Part shown: positions 26,064 through 34,907 of the stretch, one piece after another
How positions within the stretch are numbered: position 1 is the first letter of the stretch
How the letters are laid out: every line of letters begins with the position of its first letter
NCBI RefSeq assembly: GCF_965228935.1
Contig: NZ_OZ245846.1
Span: forward strand, 5,818,140 to 5,882,139
Length of the DNA stretch: 64,000 bases
Direction of reading: 5' to 3'
Origin: Ulvibacterium sp965228935
GTDB taxonomy: Bacteria > Bacteroidota > Bacteroidia > Flavobacteriales > Flavobacteriaceae
The notes under the pieces: generated by a model
What the model was told of the DNA's origin: nothing
Databases searched by the model: none
Seen by the model: only the letters and a program-made list of their open reading frames with translations
Position numbers and translations under genes: made by a program

Positions 26064-27161
26064 TCAAAAATCCTTGACGTAGGCAAGGGGCTGTAGACCG
26101 AAGCGCTGCTGAAAGCATTTGGCAAAATAAGAAGGACTGGTGAAGCCAGAATCGAAGGTGGTCTGGGCAATATTGCGATCGGATCTTAAAAGATTCAATG
26201 ATTTGTACAATCTAAATTCCTTAATCAGACTATTCGGGGAGAGGTTTGTCAAACCGATACACTTCCTGTATAACTGGGACTTGCTCATGGTCATTTTCCC
26301 GGCAAAATCCGTAATCCCAAAACCGGGGTCATTCCAATTATCTTCCAACGTATTAAGGAGTATTTCCAAAAAGTTCTCCTCTTGGGGCGATATCCCCTTA
26401 ATTTGGGCATTGTCCATAAGCTTTTGCCAATCATGACGATATAATTCCTGAATTATGGATGACAAAATAATTTGATTTTCCTTTCCTATAAAACAGAGGT
26501 ATCTGGCTAATTTTACCGCATCCCCAAAAATCATGTTGTTTTTGGTGACCGGCATCCCTGCATGAATCCCAATTCTTAAATTGAGTAATTCGGCAGCGAT
26601 ATGAAGTCCTTTTTGAAGAGCCAGGGCACATTGAACTGCCTGGGAAACCGAAACAAAAGAAGCAATGAAGTCATCTCCCTTAAGTTCTACTTCCCTTCCT
26701 TCAAACCTTTTGATCTGCTCCCTAATCGAGGAGTTATAAAGGGATCCTAATTTTTTTGCCCTTTCAGGTCCTAATTTATGTCTCAACAATTTTGAATCGG
26801 CAATTGTATTGACCATAATAACCCTAAAAGCCGGGTCGTTAAAGATTTTTAAATCCGCATCCCCCAATTGTGCAAATGTATCAGGATCCTGTATCCGGCC
26901 CAAAAAGGCTTCGACCACATTACTGTTCACCTGAATAATCTCATGCGGAATAAGTCCATGAGCCCTGTCGTGCATTTCCCTTACGGCCTGCTTATCAGGA
27001 GCGTCAATGAGACAAAAGGCACTCCCTCTTTCTTCGTCTACCCAATAGGTCATACACCTGCATCCATACTCATCCTGAATCTTCAAATCTTCCCTATGGG
27101 CCTCGGCGGCGTCTTTGGCCGAAATCCCGGGAGCAATATGTAAATCCATATAAATAGGCAT
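26064..27161 (-). CDS. Fusion regulator: DUF4242-like domain, degenerate class III cyclase-like domain, AraC-type HTH
   Basis: A 365-residue protein with three parts. Residues 1-88 resemble DUF4242 (IYMDLHIAPGISAKDAAEAH; GSAFCLIDAPDKQAV). Residues 110-243 follow the class III adenylate/guanylate cyclase pattern: VELKGDDFIASFVSVSQAVQ, LNLRIGIHAGMPV and IFGDAVKLARYL. Residues 262-365 are an AraC DNA-binding domain (ITDFAGKMTMSKSQLYRKC; SGFTSPSYFAKCFQQRFG). In the cyclase part, the first metal Asp is replaced (Asn118-Thr119), and the Asn and Arg of the N-x3-R motif are Lys217 and Tyr221. Catalysis is therefore unlikely; nucleotide or ligand sensing is possible. There is no signal peptide, so it acts in the cytoplasm. 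It lies just upstream of the secreted DUF4242 gene, its probable target. Confidence 0.82.
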   Translation of the reverse strand: MPIYMDLHIAPGISAKDAAEAHREDLKIQDEYGCRCMTYWVDEERGSAFCLIDAPDKQAVREMHDRAHGLIPHEIIQVNSNVVEAFLGRIQDPDTFAQLGDADLKIFNDPAFRVIMVNTIADSKLLRHKLGPERAKKLGSLYNSSIREQIKRFEGREVELKGDDFIASFVSVSQAVQCALALQKGLHIAAELLNLRIGIHAGMPVTKNNMIFGDAVKLARYLCFIGKENQIILSSIIQELYRHDWQKLMDNAQIKGISPQEENFLEILLNTLEDNWNDPGFGITDFAGKMTMSKSQLYRKCIGLTNLSPNSLIKEFRLYKSLNLLRSDRNIAQTTFDSGFTSPSYFAKCFQQRFGLQPLAYVKDF

Positions 27162-27365
27162 TCCCTTAAAAGTTTATCCTGAGAAATGAAAGAAAAAATT
27201 CATTTTATCTCTTCTACGCTAAATAAAGACAAGTTTACACGGAAAAATAAAAAATTTAATTCAAAGAATAACAGATTTAGTTCATTTACAGATTTTTAGA
27301 GATTTTATTTGACACGTATTTTTTGCGTTTAGTGATACTTATAGAGGTATTTTAATTCGTTCATT

Positions 27366-28691
27366 CTAAGTTCTGACAATAAATTTTATGTCAGCCTCTT
27401 TTGGTTTTAAGCTAATGAGTGGATGAACCTTGATTTTCTTGGTAGTGGACAACCGGTATTTCTTTACCAAAAAGGCGATTGTCATGAGCATTTCGTACAT
27501 GGCAAAATTATTGCCTACGCACATGCGAGGCCCAGCCCCGAAAGGAAAGTAATGACCGGAAAAGTCTTTTTTGTCATCGGGGGCAAAGCGCTCCGGAACG
27601 AATTGATCCGGGTTTTCCCAGAAATCCACATGACGATGCAACTCGTATATGCTCATCAGCCATACCGTACCTTTTTTAAAAACATGTCCTTCCAGGGTAT
27701 CTTCGGCCAAACTTACCCTATCCATAAAATATACCGGGGGATAAAGCCGCATGGATTCCTCTATGCACTGTTGGGTATAGGGCAATTGAGCCAGGGCGTG
27801 TATGTTGTTTCCCTTTTCAAAATCAATATCCTTTACTTCCCGGTAAAGTCTTTGTTGAATTTTGGGATGTCTAGCCAATAACATTGAGGTAAAGCTCAAC
27901 GCGTTGGCCGTCGTTTCATGGCCCGCCGTAAAAAGTACCATAACCTCATCGATGAGCTGTTGCCTCGGCATATGTGTACCATCCTCATAACGGGCATCCA
28001 AAAGCATATCCAACAGGTCATTTTTTTTCTCATTGGAATCCAGGCGTTCCTGGACGATTCCGTTAATCAAATGCCTTGCCTCGGCGGATAACCTTAAGTG
28101 CCTCCGGATATCCCCATTTAAATGGAACCACCAATTAAGATAGGGCATCCGCATTTCCTTGATCAACATTTTTTGATTGGTAATGGTAATTTCCTTTAGG
28201 CGTTGCATTCTATCACGAATATTGTCCGCACTAAAAAGGGACTTTGCGACTACTTGAAAGGCCAAATCCCCCATTAAGGGAAAAATGTCCTGCTCGGAAT
28301 TGACCTGAACCCTGTTTAGTTCTGTTGTAATGGCATTGTACATCGTACCTAGTAAACCTTCCAATTTTTTCCTGTGGAAGGCAGGTTGTATCATCCTCCG
28401 ATGCACACGCCAAAATTCACCGTTGGAGGTCAGCAGTCCATGGCCAATATATTTAGCCAATTCCTTGGTCTGAAAGGACGACTTCCCGTAGCTTTTGTGG
28501 TTTTTTTGAAGTATATGCCGAATGGATTCCGCATTCCTAGTAAAGACCCAATCATTGCGCCTTCCCAAATTTATCCTAAACGTATCCCCATATTTCTGGA
28601 AATAGTGGTGATGAAAGGGCAAAGGATTCTTTAGAATCGTCCTTCTATTCCTTAATACTTCATATCGGGGGATACTCGGTAAATCCTTCAT
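27366..28691 (-). CDS. Cytochrome P450
   Basis: A 441-residue heme monooxygenase. The I-helix oxygen-binding motif is AGHETT (256-261), the K-helix ExxR is Glu312-Arg315, and the heme loop is FPFGAGPRMCVG with ligand Cys391. The N-terminus lacks a membrane anchor, so it is a soluble bacterial enzyme. Sequence style resembles the CYP4/CYP110-like groups (fatty acids, terpenoids), but the substrate is not deducible. No ferredoxin or reductase gene lies nearby, so redox partners must come from elsewhere. The start codon shares one base with the ruvB stop (TGATG), so the gene is translationally coupled to ruvB. Confidence 0.93.
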   Translation of the reverse strand: MKDLPSIPRYEVLRNRRTILKNPLPFHHHYFQKYGDTFRINLGRRNDWVFTRNAESIRHILQKNHKSYGKSSFQTKELAKYIGHGLLTSNGEFWRVHRRMIQPAFHRKKLEGLLGTMYNAITTELNRVQVNSEQDIFPLMGDLAFQVVAKSLFSADNIRDRMQRLKEITITNQKMLIKEMRMPYLNWWFHLNGDIRRHLRLSAEARHLINGIVQERLDSNEKKNDLLDMLLDARYEDGTHMPRQQLIDEVMVLFTAGHETTANALSFTSMLLARHPKIQQRLYREVKDIDFEKGNNIHALAQLPYTQQCIEESMRLYPPVYFMDRVSLAEDTLEGHVFKKGTVWLMSIYELHRHVDFWENPDQFVPERFAPDDKKDFSGHYFPFGAGPRMCVGNNFAMYEMLMTIAFLVKKYRLSTTKKIKVHPLISLKPKEADIKFIVRT

Positions 28692-29713
28692 CAGAACAAG
28701 CCCGGCTGATTTCCTCCTTTTATCCTTCCCAAATGCTTGTAGGCCAATTCGGTTACCTCACGACCCCGAGGGGTACGCATAATAAAACCCTGTTGAATCA
28801 AAAAAGGCTCATAAACTTCCTCGATGGTCTCCGCACTCTCGGAAACGGCCGTGGCCAAAGTAGTAATACCAACGGGACCTCCCTTGAATTTATCTATTAT
28901 CGTAGTCAGAATCTTGTTGTCCATTTCGTCCAGGCCATGGGCATCTACATGTAAGGCTTTAAGACCGAATTTAGAGATATCCATGTCTATATTACCATTA
29001 CCCTTGATCTGGGCAAAATCACGGACGCGACGTAGAAGGGCATTGCAGATTCTCGGGGTACCTCTACTACGTCCAGCAATCTCAATGGCGGCTTCATTAG
29101 TGATAGGTACTTTTAAAATATCCGCACTACGTTGTACTATGGTGGAGAGCAATTCCGTGGAATAATATTCCAATCGGCTTGAAATACCGAAACGTGCCCG
29201 CATAGGTGCCGTTAACAAACCCGAACGTGTGGTTGCCCCTACCAAAGTAAAGGGATTAAGGTTAATCTGTACAGTACGGGCGTTGGGACCTGTCTCGATC
29301 ATGATATCAATTTTGTAGTCCTCCATAGCGGAATAAAGATATTCCTCCACGATAGGGCTTAACCGATGGATCTCATCGATAAAAAGGACGTCCCTTTCTT
29401 GGAGATTGGTCAATAGACCTGCCAAATCCCCAGGTTTGTCCAACACCGGTCCAGAGGTAATCTTGATGCCCACTCCCAGTTCATTGGCCAAAATATGGGC
29501 CAACGTAGTCTTACCCAGTCCGGGTGGGCCATGGAAAAGCGTATGATCCAAGGCCTCTCCCCTTAGATTGGCAGCCTGCACAAAGACCTTTAGATTTTCC
29601 AGAACCTGCTCCTGTCCCGTAAAATCACCAAACGTAATAGGTCTCAAAGCCCTCTCCATATCCAGTTCTTCCTGGGAAAAGTTCTGTGCCGTTGGATCTA
29701 AGTTTTCATTCAT
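28691..29713 (-). CDS. ruvB: Holliday junction branch migration DNA helicase RuvB
   Basis: A 340-residue AAA+ motor that drives branch migration with RuvA (19296-19877). Walker A is GPPGLGKTT, Walker B LFIDEIHRL, sensor 1 GATTRSG, the arginine-finger region MRARFGISSRLEYY, and sensor 2 RSRGTPRICNALLRRVRD. The C-terminal winged helix contains EPFLIQQGFIMRTPRGR. The start MNENLDPT fits flavobacterial homologues. A TATCTTTG box lies only 8 bases upstream of the ATG (29721-29728). The P450 gene follows with a one-base overlap. Confidence 0.97.
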   Translation of the reverse strand: MNENLDPTAQNFSQEELDMERALRPITFGDFTGQEQVLENLKVFVQAANLRGEALDHTLFHGPPGLGKTTLAHILANELGVGIKITSGPVLDKPGDLAGLLTNLQERDVLFIDEIHRLSPIVEEYLYSAMEDYKIDIMIETGPNARTVQINLNPFTLVGATTRSGLLTAPMRARFGISSRLEYYSTELLSTIVQRSADILKVPITNEAAIEIAGRSRGTPRICNALLRRVRDFAQIKGNGNIDMDISKFGLKALHVDAHGLDEMDNKILTTIIDKFKGGPVGITTLATAVSESAETIEEVYEPFLIQQGFIMRTPRGREVTELAYKHLGRIKGGNQPGLF

Positions 29714-29828
29714 ATCCTAACAAAGATAATAAAGCATGAATAAGTAGTTGTACCATTTAAATGAATCCATACCTGTAGGTTACTCTAAAGTTAAATTCAT
29801 GGAAAACCCAGGCTCGATTTTGTTCGAC

Positions 29829-29873
29829 ATGACATTTGTCATCTTTTTTACCCTGCCTTATCCCCTACATTTG
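29829..29873 (+). promoter_or_regulatory. Candidate promoter and palindromic operator upstream of pckA
   Basis: TACATTTG (29866-29873) fits the -7 consensus TAnnTTTG. No clear TTG is at the usual distance upstream. The palindrome ATGACA-TT-TGTCAT (29829-29842) lies 23 bases upstream of the box, where an activator would bind. The leader from about 29880 to the ATG at 29932 is about 50 bases. Confidence 0.5.
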
Positions 29874-29931
29874 TATAGAAATTTTTAATGATCGTCATAA
29901 ACTATATTTATCAACTATAAAAACAACAAAC

Positions 29932-31518
29932 ATGGCAGAAGCATTTAACCTTCGGAAATACGGTATAGACACCGAAACCATTTATCGAAACAGTAGTGTA
30001 CCTGTACTGTACGAATTGGGACTGAGATTGGAAAAAGGTACTGCAATTTCCGATGTAGGAGCTTTGATGACCTACTCCGGGGAAAAGACCGGTCGTAGTC
30101 CAAAGGACAAGCGTATTGTGCGGCACCCTGATTCAGAGAATAATATTGACTGGGGCGATATCAACATAGGGCTGGATGAGCATACCTATATGGTAAACCA
30201 CGAACGTGCCCTTGATTATCTCAATACACGTGATCACTTATTTGTTGTGGACGCTTTTGCAGGCTGGGATCCCGACTATAGGATAAAGACAAGGATTATC
30301 TGCACACGTGCCTATCACGCACTCTTTATGCAAAATATGTTGATCATGCCAACTAAAGAGGAACTGGCCAATTTTGGTGAACCGGATTATGTGGTTATGA
30401 ACGCCGGTGGTTTCCCTGCCAACCGTTATACATCCGAAATGACCTCCAAGACCAGTATAGACGTGAACTTGGAACGTAAGGAAATTGTGATATTGGGTAC
30501 GCAATATGCCGGGGAAATGAAAAAAGGTCTCTTTGGTGTTATGAACTATCTTATGCCATTGAAGGGTGTAGTACCTATGCACTGCTCCGCCACAGTAGGG
30601 GAAAAAGGTGATGTTAGTATCCTTTTCGGTCTTTCCGGTACCGGGAAGACTACCCTAAGTGCCGATCCAAAACGTAAACTGATCGGTGATGATGAGCACT
30701 GCTGGACAGATAAGGGTACCTTTAACATTGAAGGTGGGTGTTATGCCAAGGCCATTGATCTTTCCGAGGAAAAAGAACCGGATATCTATAATGCCATTCG
30801 ATTCGGTACCGTTCTTGAAAATGTGGTTTATGACAAGGACACCCGTGCGGTAGATTATTCCGATACCACCATTACACAGAATACAAGGGCTTCCTATCCC
30901 ATCGAGTTTATCGACAATGTACAGATACCCTGTATCGCCGGACATCCAGAGCATATCATCTTCCTAACCTGTGATGCCTTTGGTGTATTGCCTCCGGTAA
31001 GTAAATTAACTCCGGAACAGGCCAGTTATCACTTTATCTCCGGGTATACAGCGAAAGTCGCCGGTACGGAAATGGGTGTTACGGAACCTCAAGCTACATT
31101 CAGTGCTTGTTTTGGCGCAGCCTTTATGATGTGGCATCCTAACAAATATGCCGAGATGTTGGCCGAAAAAATTAAGGAGCATAAAGCAACGGCTTGGTTA
31201 ATAAATACTGGTTGGAACGGTACGGGTTCCCGAATAAAATTGAAGTATACCAGAGCTATGGTGGACGCTATCCATAACCATGACTTTGACAATGTAGAAT
31301 ATGTTACCGATGAGGAATTTGGTTTCTTAATTCCAACAAGTTGTCCAAATGTACCTGAAGAGGTCTTGATACCCAAGAACACTTGGGACGACAAGGAGAA
31401 GTATAACCAATTGAAACACAAGCTGGTTACTCTCTTCAATGACAACTTCGAGAAGTTTAAGTCCGGTGTAAATCAAGAAATCACGGATGCAGGTCCAAAA
31501 ATAACCGAACCCGCATAG
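29932..31518 (+). CDS. pckA: Phosphoenolpyruvate carboxykinase (ATP)
   Basis: A 528-residue enzyme converting oxaloacetate and ATP to PEP, CO2 and ADP in gluconeogenesis. The P-loop is GLSGTGKTTLSADP, followed by the metal-binding IGDDEHCW and the adenine/active-site stretch NTGWNGTGSRIKLKYTRAM. The frame extends upstream to 29836, but that part overlaps the promoter region and does not resemble the family. The ATG at 29932 (MAEAFNLRKYGID) is the start. It is a single-gene unit with a strong terminator. Confidence 0.97.
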   Translation: MAEAFNLRKYGIDTETIYRNSSVPVLYELGLRLEKGTAISDVGALMTYSGEKTGRSPKDKRIVRHPDSENNIDWGDINIGLDEHTYMVNHERALDYLNTRDHLFVVDAFAGWDPDYRIKTRIICTRAYHALFMQNMLIMPTKEELANFGEPDYVVMNAGGFPANRYTSEMTSKTSIDVNLERKEIVILGTQYAGEMKKGLFGVMNYLMPLKGVVPMHCSATVGEKGDVSILFGLSGTGKTTLSADPKRKLIGDDEHCWTDKGTFNIEGGCYAKAIDLSEEKEPDIYNAIRFGTVLENVVYDKDTRAVDYSDTTITQNTRASYPIEFIDNVQIPCIAGHPEHIIFLTCDAFGVLPPVSKLTPEQASYHFISGYTAKVAGTEMGVTEPQATFSACFGAAFMMWHPNKYAEMLAEKIKEHKATAWLINTGWNGTGSRIKLKYTRAMVDAIHNHDFDNVEYVTDEEFGFLIPTSCPNVPEEVLIPKNTWDDKEKYNQLKHKLVTLFNDNFEKFKSGVNQEITDAGPKITEPA

Positions 31519-31546
31519 TTTTATTTCTTTACTTAGTTGTATGTTA

Positions 31547-31576
31547 AAATCCCCGATCGGATCCGATCGGGGATTT
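31547..31576 (+). terminator. Intrinsic terminator of pckA
   Basis: A long GC-rich perfect inverted repeat, AAATCCCCGATCGG paired with CCGATCGGGGATTT, is followed by seven T. It begins 29 bases after the pckA stop codon. Confidence 0.92.
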
Positions 31577-31629
31577 TTTTACGATTCATGGCCCTTTTGG
31601 GTTCTCCCTTAAAATTGTAACTTCAGGTC

Positions 31630-33888
31630 ATGGAAAAGTATACTCCGGGAATTCTTCAATACATTCCCTTTTTTTATGTCATATGGTCAGATGACCTGCT
31701 ATCGGCTTCGGAAATTGCCATTGTTGAAAAGGCCTTAAAACAGGATGGTTCATTGTCCAAAGAAGAATGGGACACTTTGTTCAAATGGTTGAGAAGGGCA
31801 GCCCCTCCTTCCGATATGGAATTCAGAAAATGGAAGCATACCATTTCCAAATCTGCCGTAAAACTTGTCGAGAGCGATACCTATCCCTTGGCCACCTTTA
31901 GTCAAAAGGTAGTCTGCAGCTTTTATGATGAATGCCCGTTCAACGAAAATCTAAAGTATATAGAATTAAATCTTGGCATACAGCCCAACCATTATAACCA
32001 TTTGTTCGATGTAGAGGTGGTGCACCAAAGGACGTCCAACTACTATGACGGCCATGAATTGGACGCCCTTTTAAAAGGTAAGCATTCCAAGATAATCGAT
32101 GATTTTCGTTCATTTTTGTCCCACTCCCTTTTTACGTGGAACATTCATAGGAACAAGGATGAATTCAGGAAACAGGTCTTGGAACAGGTGAAATTTTTGG
32201 GAGAAAAAGGTTATGGTGCCCTAGCATACCCGGACACCTATGGCGGAACAGGGGATATGGAGGGATATGCCGCTATTTTCGAAAATCTAATGTATGTTGA
32301 TGGGAGCCTTGCGATCAAGTTCGGGGTACAGTTTGGGCTTTTTGGGGGGAGTATCCAAAAACTAGGGGCCAAAAGGCATCATAATCTCTATCTCGGAAAA
32401 GCCGGGGAAGCCAAACTTTTGGGCTGTTTTGCCATGACGGAAACCGGACATGGCTCCAATGTAAGGGGTATTAAGACTACCGCGACCTACGACTCCAAGA
32501 CCGATGAAATTATAATCCATACCCCTGGTGAAAATGACAACAAAGAATATATTGGAAACGCTCTACATGCAAAAATGGCCACGGTATTTGCACAATTGAT
32601 CGTCAATGGAAAAAATGAGGGAGTGCATGCCGTTCTGGTTCCTTTACGGGATGCCGAACATAGGTTGTTGCCCGGGATAACCGTAGAGGACAATGGGTAT
32701 AAACTAGGGCTCAACGGGGTGGACAACGGTAAAATTTGGTTCAATCAGGTGCATGTACCCAGGGCTAACCTGCTAAGCAAATACGGCCACATTAATGATG
32801 ACGGTACTTACCATTCCGATATTAAAAATCCGAATAAACGTTTCTTCACCATGCTTGGCACTTTGGTAGGCGGACGTATCTGTGTGGCACGTGCCGGATT
32901 GGGTGGAGCTAAATTCGCACTGGCCATTGCCGTAAAACATGCTTTACAAAGAAGGCAGTTCAATGATACTATCAAGATTCAGGAAGACCTGTTAATGGAC
33001 TATCCTACCCATCAATTGCGGCTTGCACCCTTGATTGCCAGTGCTTACGTCTACCACATAACCTTGGACAGGATTATGGAAGTTTATTGCCATGACGCCC
33101 CTACGGATAAACGCAAGGTGGAAACCCAAGTAGCCGGACTGAAATCCTTAATCACCTGGTATGCCAACGATGCCATACAAGAATGTAGGGAAGCTTGCGG
33201 AGGTAAGGGTTATCTAATCGAAAATCGTATTGCGGACCTGAAGTGCGATGTGGATATTTTTACCACATTTGAAGGTGATAACACGGTGCTATTGCAGTTG
33301 GCCGCTAAAGGAGTTCTCTCTAACTTTAGGGCCGAATTCAATAGTGCAGGTTTTTCTTCGGTATTGCGATTACTCGCCACCCAACTTGGCGAGAGACTTT
33401 CCGCCATTAATCCAGTTTACACCAATAAAACGGACAAGGAACATCTATACAGCCCCAAATTCCATAAACATGCCTTTAATTATCGGACAAAACGATTGAC
33501 CTATACCTTGGCGATGCGCATACGAGATCAGATAAAAAAAGGCGTTCCTTCCTATCAGGCATTTCTTAAGGTACAGACGCATTTATTGGCCCTGGGCAAC
33601 GCCTATAGTGTAGAGCTCGCCCATACCCTATTTTCAGATTTTGCATCAACGATCAAGGATGAAAAAAACCGTCTATTGTTCCAAAAGCTGGGAACACTTT
33701 ATGCATTGTATGAAATTCGAAAAGATGCCGAATGGTTTTTGGAACAGGGTTATATAGGTAGGACCAAATCAAAGGCCATACGACAAAGGGTAGAACGTCT
33801 ATGCTCCGAGCTAAGGCCACATATGGAGACCTTGGTGGATGGTTTTGGTATTCCGGAGCATTGTATGACCGCTCCGATCGCTTTTTAA
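31630..33888 (+). CDS. Acyl-CoA oxidase / acyl-CoA dehydrogenase family protein (long form)
   Basis: A 752-residue flavoprotein with the layout of peroxisomal-type acyl-CoA oxidases: an N-terminal alpha domain, the FAD/acyl-CoA central domain and an extended C-terminal domain. Visible parts are CFAMTETGHGSNVRGI (flavin/substrate site), GRICVARAGLGGAKFALAIA and ECREACGGKGYL. The catalytic base Glu lies in TTFEGDNTVLLQL (about residue 546). It would carry out the first step of fatty-acid beta-oxidation, passing electrons to O2 or another acceptor. Its stop codon overlaps that of the convergent GIN-domain gene by three bases. Confidence 0.9.
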   Translation: MEKYTPGILQYIPFFYVIWSDDLLSASEIAIVEKALKQDGSLSKEEWDTLFKWLRRAAPPSDMEFRKWKHTISKSAVKLVESDTYPLATFSQKVVCSFYDECPFNENLKYIELNLGIQPNHYNHLFDVEVVHQRTSNYYDGHELDALLKGKHSKIIDDFRSFLSHSLFTWNIHRNKDEFRKQVLEQVKFLGEKGYGALAYPDTYGGTGDMEGYAAIFENLMYVDGSLAIKFGVQFGLFGGSIQKLGAKRHHNLYLGKAGEAKLLGCFAMTETGHGSNVRGIKTTATYDSKTDEIIIHTPGENDNKEYIGNALHAKMATVFAQLIVNGKNEGVHAVLVPLRDAEHRLLPGITVEDNGYKLGLNGVDNGKIWFNQVHVPRANLLSKYGHINDDGTYHSDIKNPNKRFFTMLGTLVGGRICVARAGLGGAKFALAIAVKHALQRRQFNDTIKIQEDLLMDYPTHQLRLAPLIASAYVYHITLDRIMEVYCHDAPTDKRKVETQVAGLKSLITWYANDAIQECREACGGKGYLIENRIADLKCDVDIFTTFEGDNTVLLQLAAKGVLSNFRAEFNSAGFSSVLRLLATQLGERLSAINPVYTNKTDKEHLYSPKFHKHAFNYRTKRLTYTLAMRIRDQIKKGVPSYQAFLKVQTHLLALGNAYSVELAHTLFSDFASTIKDEKNRLLFQKLGTLYALYEIRKDAEWFLEQGYIGRTKSKAIRQRVERLCSELRPHMETLVDGFGIPEHCMTAPIAF

Positions 33889-34709
33889 TCCACAGCTTTG
33901 TGGAGCTTTGAAGTATCCAAAAATTCCGAAATCCCTATTTTGGGATTTCCGTACAGGTTAACCCGTGATGAACCCTTTGAGGAAAGCTCAAAATTCGTCA
34001 AGGCATATATGTTGGCATTCGAGGATTCTTCTAAAAAGGCCTTAACGCTGGTTGCTTCACATCGTTCCGCCTTAAGGTTGGCATTCCCATATAAGTTTAC
34101 TTGTAGACTATCCGTGGTACCTTCCAATCTTGCCGTTGCATTCTTTTGCATAGAGACATGGGTACTTTCGCCCACCACATATATGCGAGCGTCTATACGA
34201 TCTTTTAATTGAACATCTATGGAGTCGCTCGCAAAATTAAAATCGCCGGAGCTTATGCCTTCCATGGCCAGGTGTGTTATCGTAGCATTGGCATTCAATT
34301 CCAATCGCGAAGGCCCCGAAGTTTTAATGCTCAATTCATCGGAAGAGATTACGTCTTGCGTGTTTATTTTCCCATTTTCCATAATTATGGATTCCAATTC
34401 CTTGTAGTTAATGGTAATCTCCAGCTTTTTTTTGGCCGTTATCTTGTAAAATGAACTGATCAATAATGTACCATCCTCAACTTCAAATTTTAGCACATCG
34501 ATCAGGTTATCATCGGCTTCAATGGTATACCCTTCCTCGAAGGATTTTTTTAAAACGATCTCCAAATCATCAATAAGTCGTATAGCATGGAACGGAGACA
34601 GATTCTCATTTACCTGCACAACGCTCCTATTCCCCTTGATCTTAGGTTTGCGTTGGGCGTGTACAAACCCTGTAAACATGACCAGTGCAACAAGAAAATT
34701 GTATTTCAT
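33885..34709 (-). CDS. GIN domain-containing (DUF2807) secreted protein
   Basis: A 274-residue protein with a signal peptide (FLVALVMFTGFVHAQRK) and a right-handed beta-helix-like GIN domain. The turns are regular: ESIIMENGKINTQDVIS, SGPSRLELNANATITHL, SSGDFNFASDS, YGNANLKAERCEATSVKAF and YGNPKIGISEF. GIN proteins are common in Bacteroidota and are thought to sit in the periplasm or outer membrane; their role is unknown. It is convergent with the acyl-CoA oxidase gene with overlapping stops. It probably forms its own unit. Confidence 0.88.
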   Translation of the reverse strand: MKYNFLVALVMFTGFVHAQRKPKIKGNRSVVQVNENLSPFHAIRLIDDLEIVLKKSFEEGYTIEADDNLIDVLKFEVEDGTLLISSFYKITAKKKLEITINYKELESIIMENGKINTQDVISSDELSIKTSGPSRLELNANATITHLAMEGISSGDFNFASDSIDVQLKDRIDARIYVVGESTHVSMQKNATARLEGTTDSLQVNLYGNANLKAERCEATSVKAFLEESSNANIYALTNFELSSKGSSRVNLYGNPKIGISEFLDTSKLHKAVD

Positions 34710-34854
34710 ATTAGGTTAGATTTCATGGAGGGTTCCAGTAAGCCCTGTCATAGGTCCACCCAAATACAGGAACCGATTTCAATGGGGTTTTCAAAGTAGG
34801 GCTTCACTAAGATATTACAAAAAAGCGAAATTGTCCTTTTTCCATAGCCATCAA

Positions 34855-34889
34855 AAAAAATGCCCAACTTCATAGTCTGGGCATTTTTT
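34855..34889 (-). terminator. Intrinsic terminator of the act-cox operon
   Basis: AAAAAATGCCCA (34855-34866) pairs with TGGGCATTTTTT (34878-34889) around an 11-base loop. On the minus strand it ends in a run of T. It lies 18 bases beyond the stop codon of oxidase subunit I and closes the eight-gene respiratory operon. Confidence 0.9.
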
Positions 34890-34907
34890 GTTTGAATTAG
34901 TTTGGCG

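Noticed and set aside
28374..28634. Frames antisense to the P450 gene.
   Set aside because: The P450 motifs are intact in the minus-strand frame; the plus-strand frames have no features.
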